Assembly (NCBI GenBank): GCA_963663265.2
Contig: CAXXXM010000001.1
Location: 558,001-622,000, forward strand
Origin: JAEXOD01 sp963663265
Lineage (GTDB): Bacteria; Bacteroidota; Ignavibacteria; Ignavibacteriales; Melioribacteraceae
Direction of reading: 5' to 3'
DNA length: 64,000 bases
The position numbers were made by a program, and so were the translations under genes. The notes under the pieces were generated by a model. That model made no database searches and was not told the origin of the DNA. It saw nothing but the letters and a program-made list of their open reading frames with translations. Below are positions 46,776 through 57,200 of this stretch, piece after piece (the stretch's first letter is position 1; each line of letters starts with the position of its first letter).

Positions 46776-48176
46776 ATGTCAAATAATTATGATATTGCAG
46801 TTCTTGGCGGAGGTCCCGGTGGCTATGTAGCTGCAATAAGAGCCGCACAATTAGGTTTTAAAACAGTAGTAATTGATAAAGACAACTTAGGGGGTATCTG
46901 CTTAAATTGGGGCTGCATTCCAACAAAATCGTTATTAAAAAATGCTGAGATGTATGATTCAATTAAAAATCATGCAAAAGATTTTGGCATAAGTTATGAT
47001 AATTTAAGTTTTAACTTTACTGAGATAATAAAAAGAAGTCGCTCAATTTCGGAAAAAATAAGCAAAAATGTTGAAATGCTTATTAAAAAGAACAAAATTG
47101 AAAGAATAAAAGGAACCGGCAAGTTAGCTTCAAAAAATAGTATTGCAGTAACAAAACCGGATGGCTCTATTGAAGAAATAACTTCAGATAAAATTATTAT
47201 TGCAACCGGTGCACGCCCTCGTTTTTTACCTAATATTCCCGTTGATAGAAAAAATATTATTACAAGCAGCGAAGCTATGACATTAAACGAACTGCCAAAA
47301 GAACTTATTGTAATTGGTGCTGGTGCAATTGGTGTTGAGTTTGCTTATTTTTATTCTGTTTTAGGAACAAAAGTAACAATTATTGAAATGCTTGAACAAA
47401 TTTTGCCAATTGAAGATAAAGAAATTTCTGAAACTTTGCATAAAAGCTTAAAAAAACGTGGAATCAATATTTTCACAAATACCAAAGTAGTTAAGGCAGA
47501 AGTTAATGGAGATATAGTTAATGTTACAATTGAAAAAGATGGTGAAGAAAAAATACTTACAGCAGATAAAGTCTTAAATGCAATTGGTGTTGTAGGTAAT
47601 ATAGAAAATTTGGGGCTTGAAGAGTTAGGTATTGAAACATATAAAAATCATATTGTAGTAGATAGGGAAAACTACAATACTAACATAGAAGGTGTATATG
47701 CAATTGGAGATGTTATTGGAGCTCCTTGGTTAGCTCATGTTGCTTCTGCTGAGGGAATAACATGTGTAGAAAAAATAAAAGGATTGCCAACTCCAAAAGT
47801 TAATTACGATTCAATACCCGGTTGCACTTACTGTCAACCACAGGTTGCAAGTATTGGACTTACCGAACAAAAGGCAAAAGAAAAAGGATATGAAATAAAA
47901 GTAGGTAAATTTCCATTTATGGCAAGTGGAAAAGCTTTTGCAATTGGAGAACGAGATGGCTTTGTAAAACTAATTTTTGATGCAAAATATGGCGAATTAT
48001 TAGGTGCTCATATTATCGGTTCAGAAGCAACTGAACTAATAGGAGAACTTGGTTTAGCTAAAACTCTTGAAGCTGACCCTGAAACAATAATTAAAACTAT
48101 ACATGCACACCCAACATTATCAGAATCAATTATGGAAGCAGCAGCAAATGCACTTGGAGAATCAATTCACATTTAA
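46776..48176 (+). CDS. lpdA: Dihydrolipoyl dehydrogenase (E3)
   Basis: FAD/NAD enzyme that reoxidises the lipoyl arm of 2-oxoacid dehydrogenases. 466 residues. GGGPGGYVAAIRAAQ binds FAD, GGICLNWGCIPTKSLL has the redox-active Cys pair, VIGAGAIGVEFAYFY binds NAD, and HAHPTLSESIMEAA has the catalytic His and Glu. GAAGGTG ribosome site. First gene of the lpdA-lipB-E1-E2-lipA operon; its 3' end overlaps lipB. Confidence 0.96.
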   Translation: MSNNYDIAVLGGGPGGYVAAIRAAQLGFKTVVIDKDNLGGICLNWGCIPTKSLLKNAEMYDSIKNHAKDFGISYDNLSFNFTEIIKRSRSISEKISKNVEMLIKKNKIERIKGTGKLASKNSIAVTKPDGSIEEITSDKIIIATGARPRFLPNIPVDRKNIITSSEAMTLNELPKELIVIGAGAIGVEFAYFYSVLGTKVTIIEMLEQILPIEDKEISETLHKSLKKRGINIFTNTKVVKAEVNGDIVNVTIEKDGEEKILTADKVLNAIGVVGNIENLGLEELGIETYKNHIVVDRENYNTNIEGVYAIGDVIGAPWLAHVASAEGITCVEKIKGLPTPKVNYDSIPGCTYCQPQVASIGLTEQKAKEKGYEIKVGKFPFMASGKAFAIGERDGFVKLIFDAKYGELLGAHIIGSEATELIGELGLAKTLEADPETIIKTIHAHPTLSESIMEAAANALGESIHI

Positions 48177-48843
48177 AAAGTTAGATTATTGTAATATAGG
48201 TTTTATTGACTATAAAGAAGCATGGGATTTACAACATAGTATATTCCAAAAAAGAGTTGAAAACAAGATTAACGATTTGTTTTTAATGTTAGAGCACCCT
48301 AATACTTACACATTGGGTAAAACTGCACATAGAGAAAATCTTGTTGGCAGTAATGAATATTTAGCCGAAAAAGAAATTTCGGTTTATGAGATTGATAGAG
48401 GTGGCGATATAACTTATCATGGTCCTGGTCAAATTGTCGGTTATCCAATAATTGATTTGAAAAATTGGAAACAAGATACTCATTTATACTTGAGAACTTT
48501 GGAAGAAACAATTATTGAGGTTTGCAAAGATTATGGATTAGATGCCGGTAGAAAACCAGAATATACTGGGGTTTGGATTGGAGAAAGAAAAATTTGTGCA
48601 ATTGGCATTAAAATAAGTAGATGGGTTACTATGCATGGATTTGCCTTTAATATAAATACAGACCTTAATCTTTTTAATGGTATCATTCCTTGTGGAATTA
48701 AAGATAAAGAAGTAACATCTCTTTCAAAAGAATTAAATAAAAAAATTGATATTGAAGTTGTGAAAAAACAAATATTAGAAAAATTTGTTAAGCTGTTTAA
48801 TTATGGTGAAGTTAATGAAGTTAATCTTCAAGAAATTAAATAA
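48148..48843 (+). CDS. lipB: Octanoyl-[ACP]:protein octanoyltransferase
   Basis: Attaches octanoate from ACP to lipoyl domains. I place the start at ATG 48148, which has GGAAG upstream and gives about 231 residues. The in-frame ATG at 48103 adds 15 low-complexity residues. Motifs: RGGDITYHGPGQIVGYPI, GVWIGERKICAIGIKI with the catalytic Lys, and GIIPCGI with the catalytic Cys. It overlaps lpdA by 29 bases and directly precedes the E1 gene, so lipoylation is made with its target complex. Confidence 0.94.
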   Translation: MHLENQFTFKKLDYCNIGFIDYKEAWDLQHSIFQKRVENKINDLFLMLEHPNTYTLGKTAHRENLVGSNEYLAEKEISVYEIDRGGDITYHGPGQIVGYPIIDLKNWKQDTHLYLRTLEETIIEVCKDYGLDAGRKPEYTGVWIGERKICAIGIKISRWVTMHGFAFNINTDLNLFNGIIPCGIKDKEVTSLSKELNKKIDIEVVKKQILEKFVKLFNYGEVNEVNLQEIK

Positions 48844-48866
48844 ACCCCCATTAATTAAGGAACATA

Positions 48867-50942
48867 ATGAAAGAAAATATTAAATCAAAAAGTAAGGCAA
48901 TAGATGCTCCAACCGGAAAAACTGATTCATACGGTGGCTTGGGTAAAGAAGATTTACTGAATGCATTACGTTTGATGTATTTATCGCGTCAAATAGATCA
49001 TAAAATTATGAATTTAATTAAGCAGGGAAAAGCTTTTTTTCATATAGCCGGTGGAGGACATGAGGCTGTTCAAATAGCTTTTGGCTTAAATATGCAAAAA
49101 AAAGTTGATTGGGCTTTTCCATATTATAGAGATATGGGCTTTATGATAGGTTTAGGAATTAAACCTGATGAAATCTTTTTACAAGCATTGGCTAAAGAAA
49201 CTGATTTAATGACAGGCGGCAGACAAATGCCGTGTCATTGGGCTTCTAAAGAATTTAATGTGCCTACTCAATCAAGCCCAACCGGCTCACAGTTTTTGCA
49301 GGCTGTTGGTGTTGCTCTTGCTAATAAAAGGAGAGGTATTAATAGTGTAGTTTATGTTTCGAGCGGTGAAGGAACTACAAGCCAAGGGGAATTTCATGAA
49401 GCTGTCAATTGGGCAAGTCGAGAAAAACTTCCCGTTGTGTTTGTTATTCAAAATAATAATTGGGCAATTTCCGTACCGGTAGAAAATCAATCAGGTGGAA
49501 AAAACAATTCTGTTTTAGAAATGATGAAAGGGTACGATAATCTTTTAAGATTAAATTTAGATGGTACCGACTTTTTAGCTGCAAATGCAGTTGCCCAATC
49601 TGCCTTTAAACATGCACGATTGGGAAAAGGTCCGGCTCTTATTGAAGCAAAAGTTGTTAGATTATTTTCGCACTCATCGTCAGATGACCAAAAAAAATAT
49701 AGAACAAAAGAATCTTTAGAAGAGGATTTAAAAAAAGATCCAATTGATTATTTTAAAAATTTATTAATAAAAAAGGGGATTCTAACTGATTTAGCTTTTA
49801 CAGAATTAAAAAAAGAAGTTGATTCTCATATTTCTGATTCAGCCGATTGGGCATTAAAGCAGCCTGATCCTAAAGCTGAAACGGCAGAATTATATGTTTA
49901 TGATGAAAGCGGCAAAAAAGAAAAATTAGAATACAATAAAAGTGAAAACGTGGGTTCATCTATTGTTATGGTTGATGCAATCAATCATGCTTTACATGAA
50001 GAAATGAAGATAAATGATAAACTTTATGTTTTTGGGGAAGATGTGGCTGATAGGAAGGGAGGTGTTTTTACTTCTACCAAAGGATTATCCACACATTTTG
50101 GTGATGATAGAGTGTTTAACTCTCCACTTGCAGAAGCAAGTATTTTAGGTGTTGCAATTGGATTAGGCTTAGCAGGATTAAAACCTTGCTGTGAAATTCA
50201 GTTTGGGGATTATATTTATCCGGCTATGAGCCAAATACGAGACGAACTTGTAATGTATAGGTATCGTTCAAATAATCTTTTTGAATCACCTGTTGTAATC
50301 AGAGTAGCAATTGGAGGTTATATTCATGGGGGATTATATCATAGTCAAAATATAGAAGCATTTTTTGCACATATGCCGGGTTTGCTAATTGCTTATCCAT
50401 CTAATGCTGCTGATGCAAAAGGATTACTTAAAACAGCACTTAGAATAAATGATCCTGTTTTATTTTTAGAGCATAAGGGTTTATATAGACAAAGTTATGC
50501 AATGGCTCCTGAACCTGATGAAAATTATTTGCTTCCGTATGGGAAAGCCAATATTGTTAAAGAAGGGAATGATTTGACTATAATTACTTATGGTGCAATG
50601 GTTCATGAATCTGCTTTTGCCATGAAAAAACTTGAAGAAGAAGGGTATTCAATTGAACTTATTGACTTAAGAACAATTACTCCATTGGATGAAAAAACAA
50701 TACTCGATTCCGTAAAAAAAACCGGCAAAGTTGTTGTAATTCATGAAGATACTTTAACAGGTGGTTTTGGTGCAGAAATCTCTGCTCGTATTGCTGAAAA
50801 AGCTTTTGAATTTTTAGATGCACCTGTTAAACGAATTGCTGCAAAAGATACTCCTATTCCTTATCATCCTAATTTAGAGTATGCAATATTACCAACAAGA
50901 AATAAAATTTATACCGAATTAAAAGAATTATTAAAATATTAG
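48867..50942 (+). CDS. 2-oxoacid dehydrogenase E1, fused alpha and beta subunits
   Basis: A 691-residue thiamine-diphosphate enzyme. Residues 25-340 are the alpha part with GEGTTSQGEFHEAVNWA and NNNWAIS (TPP motif) and HSSSDDQKKYRTKE (regulatory loop). Residues 365-690 are the beta part with YVFGEDVADRKGGVF, FNSPLAEASILGVAIGLGLAG and QFGDYIYPA. Most similar in layout to branched-chain 2-oxoacid or acetoin/pyruvate dehydrogenase E1. The fusion makes the substrate hard to call. It lies between lipB and E2. Confidence 0.92.
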   Translation: MKENIKSKSKAIDAPTGKTDSYGGLGKEDLLNALRLMYLSRQIDHKIMNLIKQGKAFFHIAGGGHEAVQIAFGLNMQKKVDWAFPYYRDMGFMIGLGIKPDEIFLQALAKETDLMTGGRQMPCHWASKEFNVPTQSSPTGSQFLQAVGVALANKRRGINSVVYVSSGEGTTSQGEFHEAVNWASREKLPVVFVIQNNNWAISVPVENQSGGKNNSVLEMMKGYDNLLRLNLDGTDFLAANAVAQSAFKHARLGKGPALIEAKVVRLFSHSSSDDQKKYRTKESLEEDLKKDPIDYFKNLLIKKGILTDLAFTELKKEVDSHISDSADWALKQPDPKAETAELYVYDESGKKEKLEYNKSENVGSSIVMVDAINHALHEEMKINDKLYVFGEDVADRKGGVFTSTKGLSTHFGDDRVFNSPLAEASILGVAIGLGLAGLKPCCEIQFGDYIYPAMSQIRDELVMYRYRSNNLFESPVVIRVAIGGYIHGGLYHSQNIEAFFAHMPGLLIAYPSNAADAKGLLKTALRINDPVLFLEHKGLYRQSYAMAPEPDENYLLPYGKANIVKEGNDLTIITYGAMVHESAFAMKKLEEEGYSIELIDLRTITPLDEKTILDSVKKTGKVVVIHEDTLTGGFGAEISARIAEKAFEFLDAPVKRIAAKDTPIPYHPNLEYAILPTRNKIYTELKELLKY

Positions 50943-50959
50943 GGAAAGTTGGAGCTTTT

Positions 50960-52582
50960 ATGAAAATAGAGATTATTATGCCCAAAATGGGGGAAAGTAT
51001 AAATGAAGGAACATTAATTAAATGGCACAAAAAAGCTGGTGATTCTGTAAAAAAAGATGAAATAATTTACGAGATTAGTACAGATAAAGTTGATACTGAA
51101 ATTCCTTCGCCTGATAATGGTATTCTTGTTGATATAAAAGTAAATGAACAAGAAACTGTTGAAGTTGGAACTGTTGTTGCAATTATTGAAACAGAAAGTA
51201 TGAATGTAGAGTTAATAAAACAAGAAAAAAGTAAAGTGGAAATAATTGAAAAGAAAGAAATATTTACCTCATCAACCGAACAAATTGGTGGTGAAATAAT
51301 TGAAATACCAATGCCAAAGATGGGGGAATCGATTATGGAAGGTACCATAATTAAATGGCATAAAAAAGTTGGTGATTCAGTTAAAAAAGATGAAATAATT
51401 TTTGAAATTAGTACCGATAAAGTTGATACTGAAGTTCCTTCTCCATCCGAAGGGATTATTGCCGAAATTTTATATAACGAAAACGAAGTTGTTGGGGTAG
51501 GTATTACTGTTGCAAAAATTTCGACAACCACAGGCTTTGTTAGAAAAGAAATTGTAAAAGAAGACGTATTAAACAATATAAATGAAGTTACAAAAGAGGA
51601 ACTATCACCTAAAATTGAAAAAAGTAATATTTCTACTGTTGAGGATAAGTCATTAGGATTTTTATCACCTTTAGTTTTGAATATTGCTTCAAAAGAAGGA
51701 GTTTCTTTAGAAGAATTAAAGAATATAAATGGTACTGGAATAAACGGACGCATTACAAAAAATGACATTTTAAACTACTTAAAAAACAGGTCTGTAAAAG
51801 ATACGAAATTAGGAAAACAAGAGGATTATGTTTCTGTTCCGGCTGCCCAAAACAATAAGATTGTAAAAACATCAAGTGATAAAGAAATTATTCCAATGAA
51901 TAATATTCGTCAAAAAATAATGAAACATATGGTTTTAAGCAGAGATACTTCAGTTCATGTAAGTGCGGTTATTGAAGTTGATATGTATAATATTTATAAT
52001 TACATACAAAAAAATAAAGATATTGTATTTGAGAAAGAAGGAGTTAAACTTACATATTTATCATTTATTGCTTATGCAGTAATTAAAGCATTAAGGGAAT
52101 TTCCATTAGTAAATTCATCAATTGTTGATAATGATATAATAATTAAAAAATTTATTAATTTGGGAATAGCTGTTGCAGTTGAACCAAATGGTTTAATTGT
52201 GCCAAATATAAAAAATGCTGATGAAAAGAATGTTAAAGGACTTGCAAAAAGCATTAATGATTTAAGTTATAAAGCAAGAAATAAAGGATTAGTTCCTGAT
52301 GATATAATGGATGGTACATTTACAATAACAAATTATGGTGTGTTTGGTTCGTTGTTTGGTACACCAATTATTAATCAACCGGAAGTTGCAATACTTGGAG
52401 TTGGAGCAATAACCAAAAAGCCTGTTGTTGTTGAAGTAAATGGTATGGATACAATAGCAATAAAACCAATGATGTATTTGTCACTAAGTCATGACCATAG
52501 ATTAATTGACGGTATGTTGGGTGGTAAATTCTTAAAATATATAAAAGATACATTAGAAAATTTTGATACAAATATTGTTTAA
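50960..52582 (+). CDS. Dihydrolipoyl acyltransferase E2 with two lipoyl domains
   Basis: A 540-residue E2. Two near-identical lipoyl domains at about 1-78 and 113-190, with lipoyl Lys43 and Lys154 in TDKVDTE. An acidic linker leads to an E1/E3-binding domain (about 230-270, SPLVLNIASKEGVSLEEL and NGRITKNDIL). The catalytic core occupies 310-540, with SHDHRLIDG as the active-site motif. The doubled lipoyl domains are encoded by a recognisable internal DNA repeat. Complexes of this kind are common in FCB bacteria for pyruvate or branched-chain oxoacids. Confidence 0.94.
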   Translation: MKIEIIMPKMGESINEGTLIKWHKKAGDSVKKDEIIYEISTDKVDTEIPSPDNGILVDIKVNEQETVEVGTVVAIIETESMNVELIKQEKSKVEIIEKKEIFTSSTEQIGGEIIEIPMPKMGESIMEGTIIKWHKKVGDSVKKDEIIFEISTDKVDTEVPSPSEGIIAEILYNENEVVGVGITVAKISTTTGFVRKEIVKEDVLNNINEVTKEELSPKIEKSNISTVEDKSLGFLSPLVLNIASKEGVSLEELKNINGTGINGRITKNDILNYLKNRSVKDTKLGKQEDYVSVPAAQNNKIVKTSSDKEIIPMNNIRQKIMKHMVLSRDTSVHVSAVIEVDMYNIYNYIQKNKDIVFEKEGVKLTYLSFIAYAVIKALREFPLVNSSIVDNDIIIKKFINLGIAVAVEPNGLIVPNIKNADEKNVKGLAKSINDLSYKARNKGLVPDDIMDGTFTITNYGVFGSLFGTPIINQPEVAILGVGAITKKPVVVEVNGMDTIAIKPMMYLSLSHDHRLIDGMLGGKFLKYIKDTLENFDTNIV

Positions 52583-52602
52583 TTATAAATAAGGTAAATA
52601 AA

Positions 52603-53502
52603 TTGATTAACGAGCATCAAAGAAAATTTAAAGAAGAAGCTGAGAAGAATGGCAATAATTTAGGCAAACGCCCCGAATGGTTAAAAGTAAAACTTCCAAG
52701 TGGACAAAATTATAAAGATGTACTAAGTTTAATGCGTGGTGCAAAATTACACACAGTATGTGAAGAGGCTAAATGCCCTAATATGGGTGAATGTTGGAAT
52801 AATAGAACTGCTACATTTATGATTTTAGGAGATACTTGTACGCGAAGTTGCGGCTTTTGCAATATTAAAACAGGAGTACCAAATAAACTTGATTTAGACG
52901 AGCCTCGTAGAGTTGCTGAATCAGTTGAACAATTAAACTTACGTCATGTTGTTATTACTTCTGTTAACAGAGATGAATTAAAAGATGGCGGTGCTTCTAT
53001 TTTTGCTGAATCGATTAGATTGATAAGAGAAAAAAACTCGGAATGTACTATTGAAATTTTAATTCCTGATTTCAAGGGGGATGAGGATTCTTTTAATATA
53101 ATTATGGAAAATCCACCTGATATATTAAATCATAACCTTGAAACAGTAAAATCTTTATACCATGCTGTTAGACCTCAGGCTAAATACGAAAGGAGTCTCG
53201 AATTAATTAATTGGTTCCACTCAAAGGGATTAAGAACAAAAAGCGGAATTATGGTTGGTATTGGTGAAACGTACGAACAAGTAATCGAACTGATGAAAGA
53301 TTTACGTGCCCATAATTGCGATATTTTAACTATTGGTCAATATTTACAACCAACAAAAAATCATTTGCCTGTTGATAGATATGTAACTCTTGAAGAGTTT
53401 GCAAAGTACAAAGAAGAAGGTCTTAAAATGGGTTTTAAAGCTGTTGAATCCGCTCCTTTGGTTAGAAGTTCTTATCATGCAGATAAACACGCGAAATTAT
53501 AA
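52603..53502 (+). CDS. lipA: Lipoyl synthase
   Basis: Radical-SAM enzyme that inserts two sulfurs into protein-bound octanoate. TTG start at 52603 with AAGG upstream. The auxiliary cluster motif CEEAKCPNMGEC is near residue 50. The SAM cluster motif CTRSCGFCN is near 77. The C-terminal RSSYHADKH holds the conserved Ser ligand. At 299 residues it is normal length. Its place after E2 completes a self-sufficient lipoate-dependent operon. Confidence 0.96.
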   Translation: MINEHQRKFKEEAEKNGNNLGKRPEWLKVKLPSGQNYKDVLSLMRGAKLHTVCEEAKCPNMGECWNNRTATFMILGDTCTRSCGFCNIKTGVPNKLDLDEPRRVAESVEQLNLRHVVITSVNRDELKDGGASIFAESIRLIREKNSECTIEILIPDFKGDEDSFNIIMENPPDILNHNLETVKSLYHAVRPQAKYERSLELINWFHSKGLRTKSGIMVGIGETYEQVIELMKDLRAHNCDILTIGQYLQPTKNHLPVDRYVTLEEFAKYKEEGLKMGFKAVESAPLVRSSYHADKHAKL

Positions 53503-53583
53503 TTATTAATTGTAAATTGCGAATTGTTGTTTGCCCATGTAATTGTTTAGAAGGGAATAAATATTTATAGTAATTAAGTATTC

Positions 53584-53620
53584 AATAAGTGTCACCATTA
53601 AATTGGGACACTTATTTTTT
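53584..53620 (+). terminator. Terminator after lipA
   Basis: A 10-bp stem AATAAGTGTC/GACACTTATT (53584-53593 with 53607-53616) with inner CCA/TGG pairing, followed by T residues. It ends the lpdA-lipA operon. Confidence 0.8.
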
Positions 53621-53633
53621 ATACTATTCTTGA

Positions 53634-53695
53634 TGTTGCAAAACTCCTAAATGCTCTAACTCGGGTGTCACGGTTAAAACCAAGACACAAACTTT
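53634..53695 (+). repeat. Two-hairpin element, 5' partial copy C
   Basis: TGTTGCAAAAC at 53634 and an imperfect GTGTC..GACAC hairpin at 53665-53688, 31 bases later, as in the full copies. The second hairpin is missing and a different hairpin module begins instead. Confidence 0.65.
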
Positions 53696-53734
53696 TTGTC
53701 AAATCAGTTATGGTATTACCTCACCGGTGATCTT

Positions 53735-53810
53735 GTGCGACTTCGTCCGAAGTCGTGGGGAAAGTATGGTTTTGTTGGTTAACGACGTGTGATTACTCCG
53801 TAATCATAAC
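53735..53810 (+). repeat. CGACTTC hairpin module, copy 1
   Basis: CGACTTCG-TC-CGAAGTCG hairpin (53738-53755), then GTGG and a mostly AT-rich tail, then a TGATTAC-TCC-GTAATCA hairpin (53790-53806). The copy at 62268-62345 keeps the order but has an A-T pair where this one has G-C at the top of the first stem. Confidence 0.7.
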
Positions 53811-53939
53811 GCAAAAATAATGTGTTGGCAATTAATAGATGTTTAATCTTTAATCTCAAAAATCAGTTTAAACACAATAACCCTTTACAGGTAATGTGTT
53901 TTTTGGCGTTTATGGTCGAGTTTGAAGCAGAACTCGTAA

Positions 53940-54031
53940 ATCCAGTTCTGGGGTGTCACGGTCTGAACCGTGACACAAAATTTTATCTAAAACGCTGGTG
54001 TTTATACAGTAAATTCATGCGGTCATGGTAA
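53940..54031 (+). repeat. Two-hairpin element, partial copy D
   Basis: A perfect 10-bp stem GTGTCACGGT/ACCGTGACAC (53953-53976, loop CTGA), then 68 bases to the left arm GGTCATGGT of the second hairpin (54021-54029), whose right arm is missing. The next full copy begins ten bases later. Confidence 0.7.
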
Positions 54032-54040
54032 GACTGAAGG

Positions 54041-54177
54041 TGTTGCAAAACTTAGAAAACCTGCTCTGGGGCGTCATGGTCTCACCATGACGCTATAGTT
54101 ACTATTCAAAAACACCATTATTTTATCTATTTTCGTGCAAAATTTTTTCGGTCATGGTAAGACCATTACCGCCCTGA
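54041..54177 (+). repeat. Two-hairpin element, full copy B
   Basis: TGTTGCAAAAC; a perfect 10-bp stem GCGTCATGGT/ACCATGACGC (54071-54093, loop CTC); 79 bases from its start to hairpin two (54150-54170); then GCCCTGAA. It has the same word order and spacing as copy A at 27035. Confidence 0.8.
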
Positions 54178-54248
54178 AAAATATTCTCCAATTATGAAAT
54201 ACCTACATCCATAAAACTCCAAAATAATTAATAATTGATAATTAATAA

Positions 54249-57200
54249 TTATTTCAATAGCGTCATTTTTTTTACTTGGGTAAAGTTATTGGCTGTTAAT
54301 CTATATATGTAAACGCCTGAAGATAGTTTACTACCATTAAATTCTTTAATATAATTGCCTGCATTAAGAAATTCATTACATAATGTTGTAATATGTTCAC
54401 CAAGGATATTATATACATCAATTTTTACAACCGAACCTATTGGAATTGAAAATGCAATATTGGTAGTTGGATTAAAAGGATTTGGGTAGTTTTGTGATAA
54501 ATAAAAACTTTCTACAACAACTTCACTTTCAACATTTGTGTAAATATCGTTAATTGTTTCCGGCGTACCATGTCCAATGGAGGCCTTCCAACTGGATGGG
54601 AGAGCATTATCAAGGGAAGGATTAATTAATGATAAAGAAGCACCATTTCCATCGGGGCGTGTTGGCCAAGGCGATTTATCATCATAAGTCAACGAGTCAA
54701 TCAAATTCATTGATACATCATATAGCCGTACTAATTCTCCACTACTGCTTAAACCAAAACTCATGTTCCCGATTAGCTTTGTAACATCCGGGAATTTATT
54801 AAACACTAAAGCTGTATCTGCACATAATACTAAATAATCATCTGGCTGAATAATTGTGTTATTTGGAAAAGTAAATGAATGAGAATCATCCTCATCCTTA
54901 AAAATCCAGCCACTTATATTAATTGGTTTTTGTGATGAATTATAAAACTCTACCCAGTCATCAGTATCAAATGAGGCTGCCGAATTGTAATTGATTTCAT
55001 TAATAACAATAGTTCCATAAGAAGAATCTGAAGCAAAAACTGCTGTTAGTGAATCAATACCATCAGGATTAATAGTGACCGAAATACTATCAGAGTTGAT
55101 TTTTCCTTCCCATCTAACGAACTTATATCCATTCTTTGGAACTGCAGTAACCAAAATAGGAATATTTTTAAAATAAACCCCATTCCATGGATATGAATCT
55201 ACTATTAGCCTATTTATTTTAATTTTGCCTTGTTGCTTATCATTAACATTTAAGTTGACAATGCTTGTACTTTCCAATCCAAAGTATTGGATGAAATATA
55301 ACCGCAAAAATTGGACTCTTGAATTTGCAAAAGATCTTAAATAATTAACATTGTTTGTCCATTGTGAAAAATTAAATGTTCCATATTTAGATATATGTCT
55401 ATTAATTTCTCGTGCGTAAAGATTTTTTAAGGAATCAATTTTTGCAAGGACAACATCTTTTCTAAAGATTGAATTTGATAAATCTGCAAAACGATTAATA
55501 AATTCATTTTTAAATTGTGTATTTTGTAATAATCTACGTAATAATAAAGTTGACCATGGTGGGTTAGGCCAGTTAGGTCCATTTGGCTCTAAAGCAAAGG
55601 TTAATGAATTTAACTTATGAGCATTTTCATCATATAATCCAAATCCAAAGTCAGTATCAAACATTAGCCAACGCCATCTACTTGTATCGCTTTGAGAAGT
55701 CCAATATTTAATATTATTTCCGGGCCAATCATTATTGGCGTAATAAATATTTGCTAATTCATAATCAACAAAATTATCAACCTGCATTAAGTTTTTAACA
55801 ACTGTATAATAATTATTGTTAGATAAATTGTTATTTGTTATATATGTAATAAGTTGCTGATATTTTTCATTTGTACCTTCAACAATATTTGCGTTATTTT
55901 CTAACAGGTTGATTTCATCAGGTAATAAATTGTGGTGTGCAGCAATCATATCTTCGTTTAGCTTTTCGCGTATATTATGAATGCCCCAATATTCACCATT
56001 CAGAAACACTATTGCCGGACGACCAGCCATTAAGTCTAAGTCTAAATCTCCAACAAGGTTTTGCATCAATAAATCGCGAAACATTGTGCTGGAAAAATCT
56101 TGTCCTGAATTACGTAAAATAAAATTATTATATTTTGAAAAACTTCTATTTGGGAATAATTTATATTCAAATTCTTTATTACCATATTCTCCTCTTGCAA
56201 AAAATGCAAGTGATTTTTGATCTAATGCACGGCTCCAATTTCCATGAATTTTAATTCCAGCATTGGATTCGTATTTGGTAATTTGGTCAGTTTCAAATAT
56301 TTCAAAATGAGCTGTTTTTTCCCAATCTTCCCAAAAATTTGCACCGAAATAGGGGAAGGCTGGATCATAATCATTGCCAAGTACGTATATTCCGGTTTCT
56401 TCATCCCAAAGATTTTCAGGGTTAGTTGAAATTGATATTATTGGCATAGTTATATTTTCGTTAATTATATATGTGTTAGTTACAACCTCGCTTGGTAAAT
56501 TTCCAAAAGAGTAACCTTTAAATCGCAAAACAGTTGTATTATCAATTGGTATTGAAGAAGTGTATAATAAAGAACTTGTATCAGGAATTGAACCATCTGT
56601 AGTGTAGTATACTTTTTCTATTAAATCGTTATTTGTAACCAATATATTTAGCGAGTTTTGATAAACGCCTCCATCACTACTAATAGCTGGAGTTGGAGTA
56701 AATCCAGTATAACCAAAAAGAGAATTCATTTTTTTAGGAGTTGGTGTATCAAAAAATAACCAGCTTTGTAATGAATCAGGATTTCTGCCAAAAGATATAT
56801 CTGTTGCTAAAGAAGGTATATTGGCAGAATCTAATAAAAGATTATTATTATCCGCTAAAAACAATGACTCACCGGTTGAAGAAATCTTAAAGTTTGTGTG
56901 CAGATATGCAAGATTTAAATTAAGTAAATTAGAGGTTGAATTTGAATCTTGAGAAGTATAATTATAACCAACTGTAAAAAAGGGGATTAATGTTAAATCA
57001 GACGAATTAGAGTTATTATTATGTACTTGAATTGCTAATATATTTTCCCCTTGTTGCAATAAACTAATCAGTTCATTTAATTCAAAGGCATAAGGAGTAC
57101 CACCTGAATACATGTTTGCTTCAACTGCACTTAATGCTCCTCTGTTATATCCAAAAAACTCTCCACTATTTCCCATGTTTTGTCGAGTAATTTCAATTCC

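Larger units (their letters stand above)
53503..54248. other. 746-bp noncoding spacer with hairpin repeats
   Basis: No credible gene. After the lipA terminator it carries a partial two-hairpin element (53634-53695), a TCACCGGTGA palindrome (53721-53730), the CGACTTC hairpin module (53735-53810) with a second TGATTAC-TCC-GTAATCA hairpin, another partial element (53940-54031), and a full two-hairpin element (54041-54177). The last 70 bases are AT-rich. Confidence 0.8.

Noticed and set aside
48103..48147. Longer LipB start inside lpdA
   Set aside because: The added 15 residues are Gln/His-rich translation of the lpdA frame and not LipB-like.
50960..51530. DNA repeat inside the E2 gene as a mobile or tandem repeat
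   Set aside because: It encodes the two lipoyl domains; internal domain duplication is normal in E2 proteins.
53822..54031. Open frame of 69 codons in the spacer after lipA
   Set aside because: It is built from repeat modules and hairpin arms, has no ribosome site, and its frame is not kept in other copies of the element.
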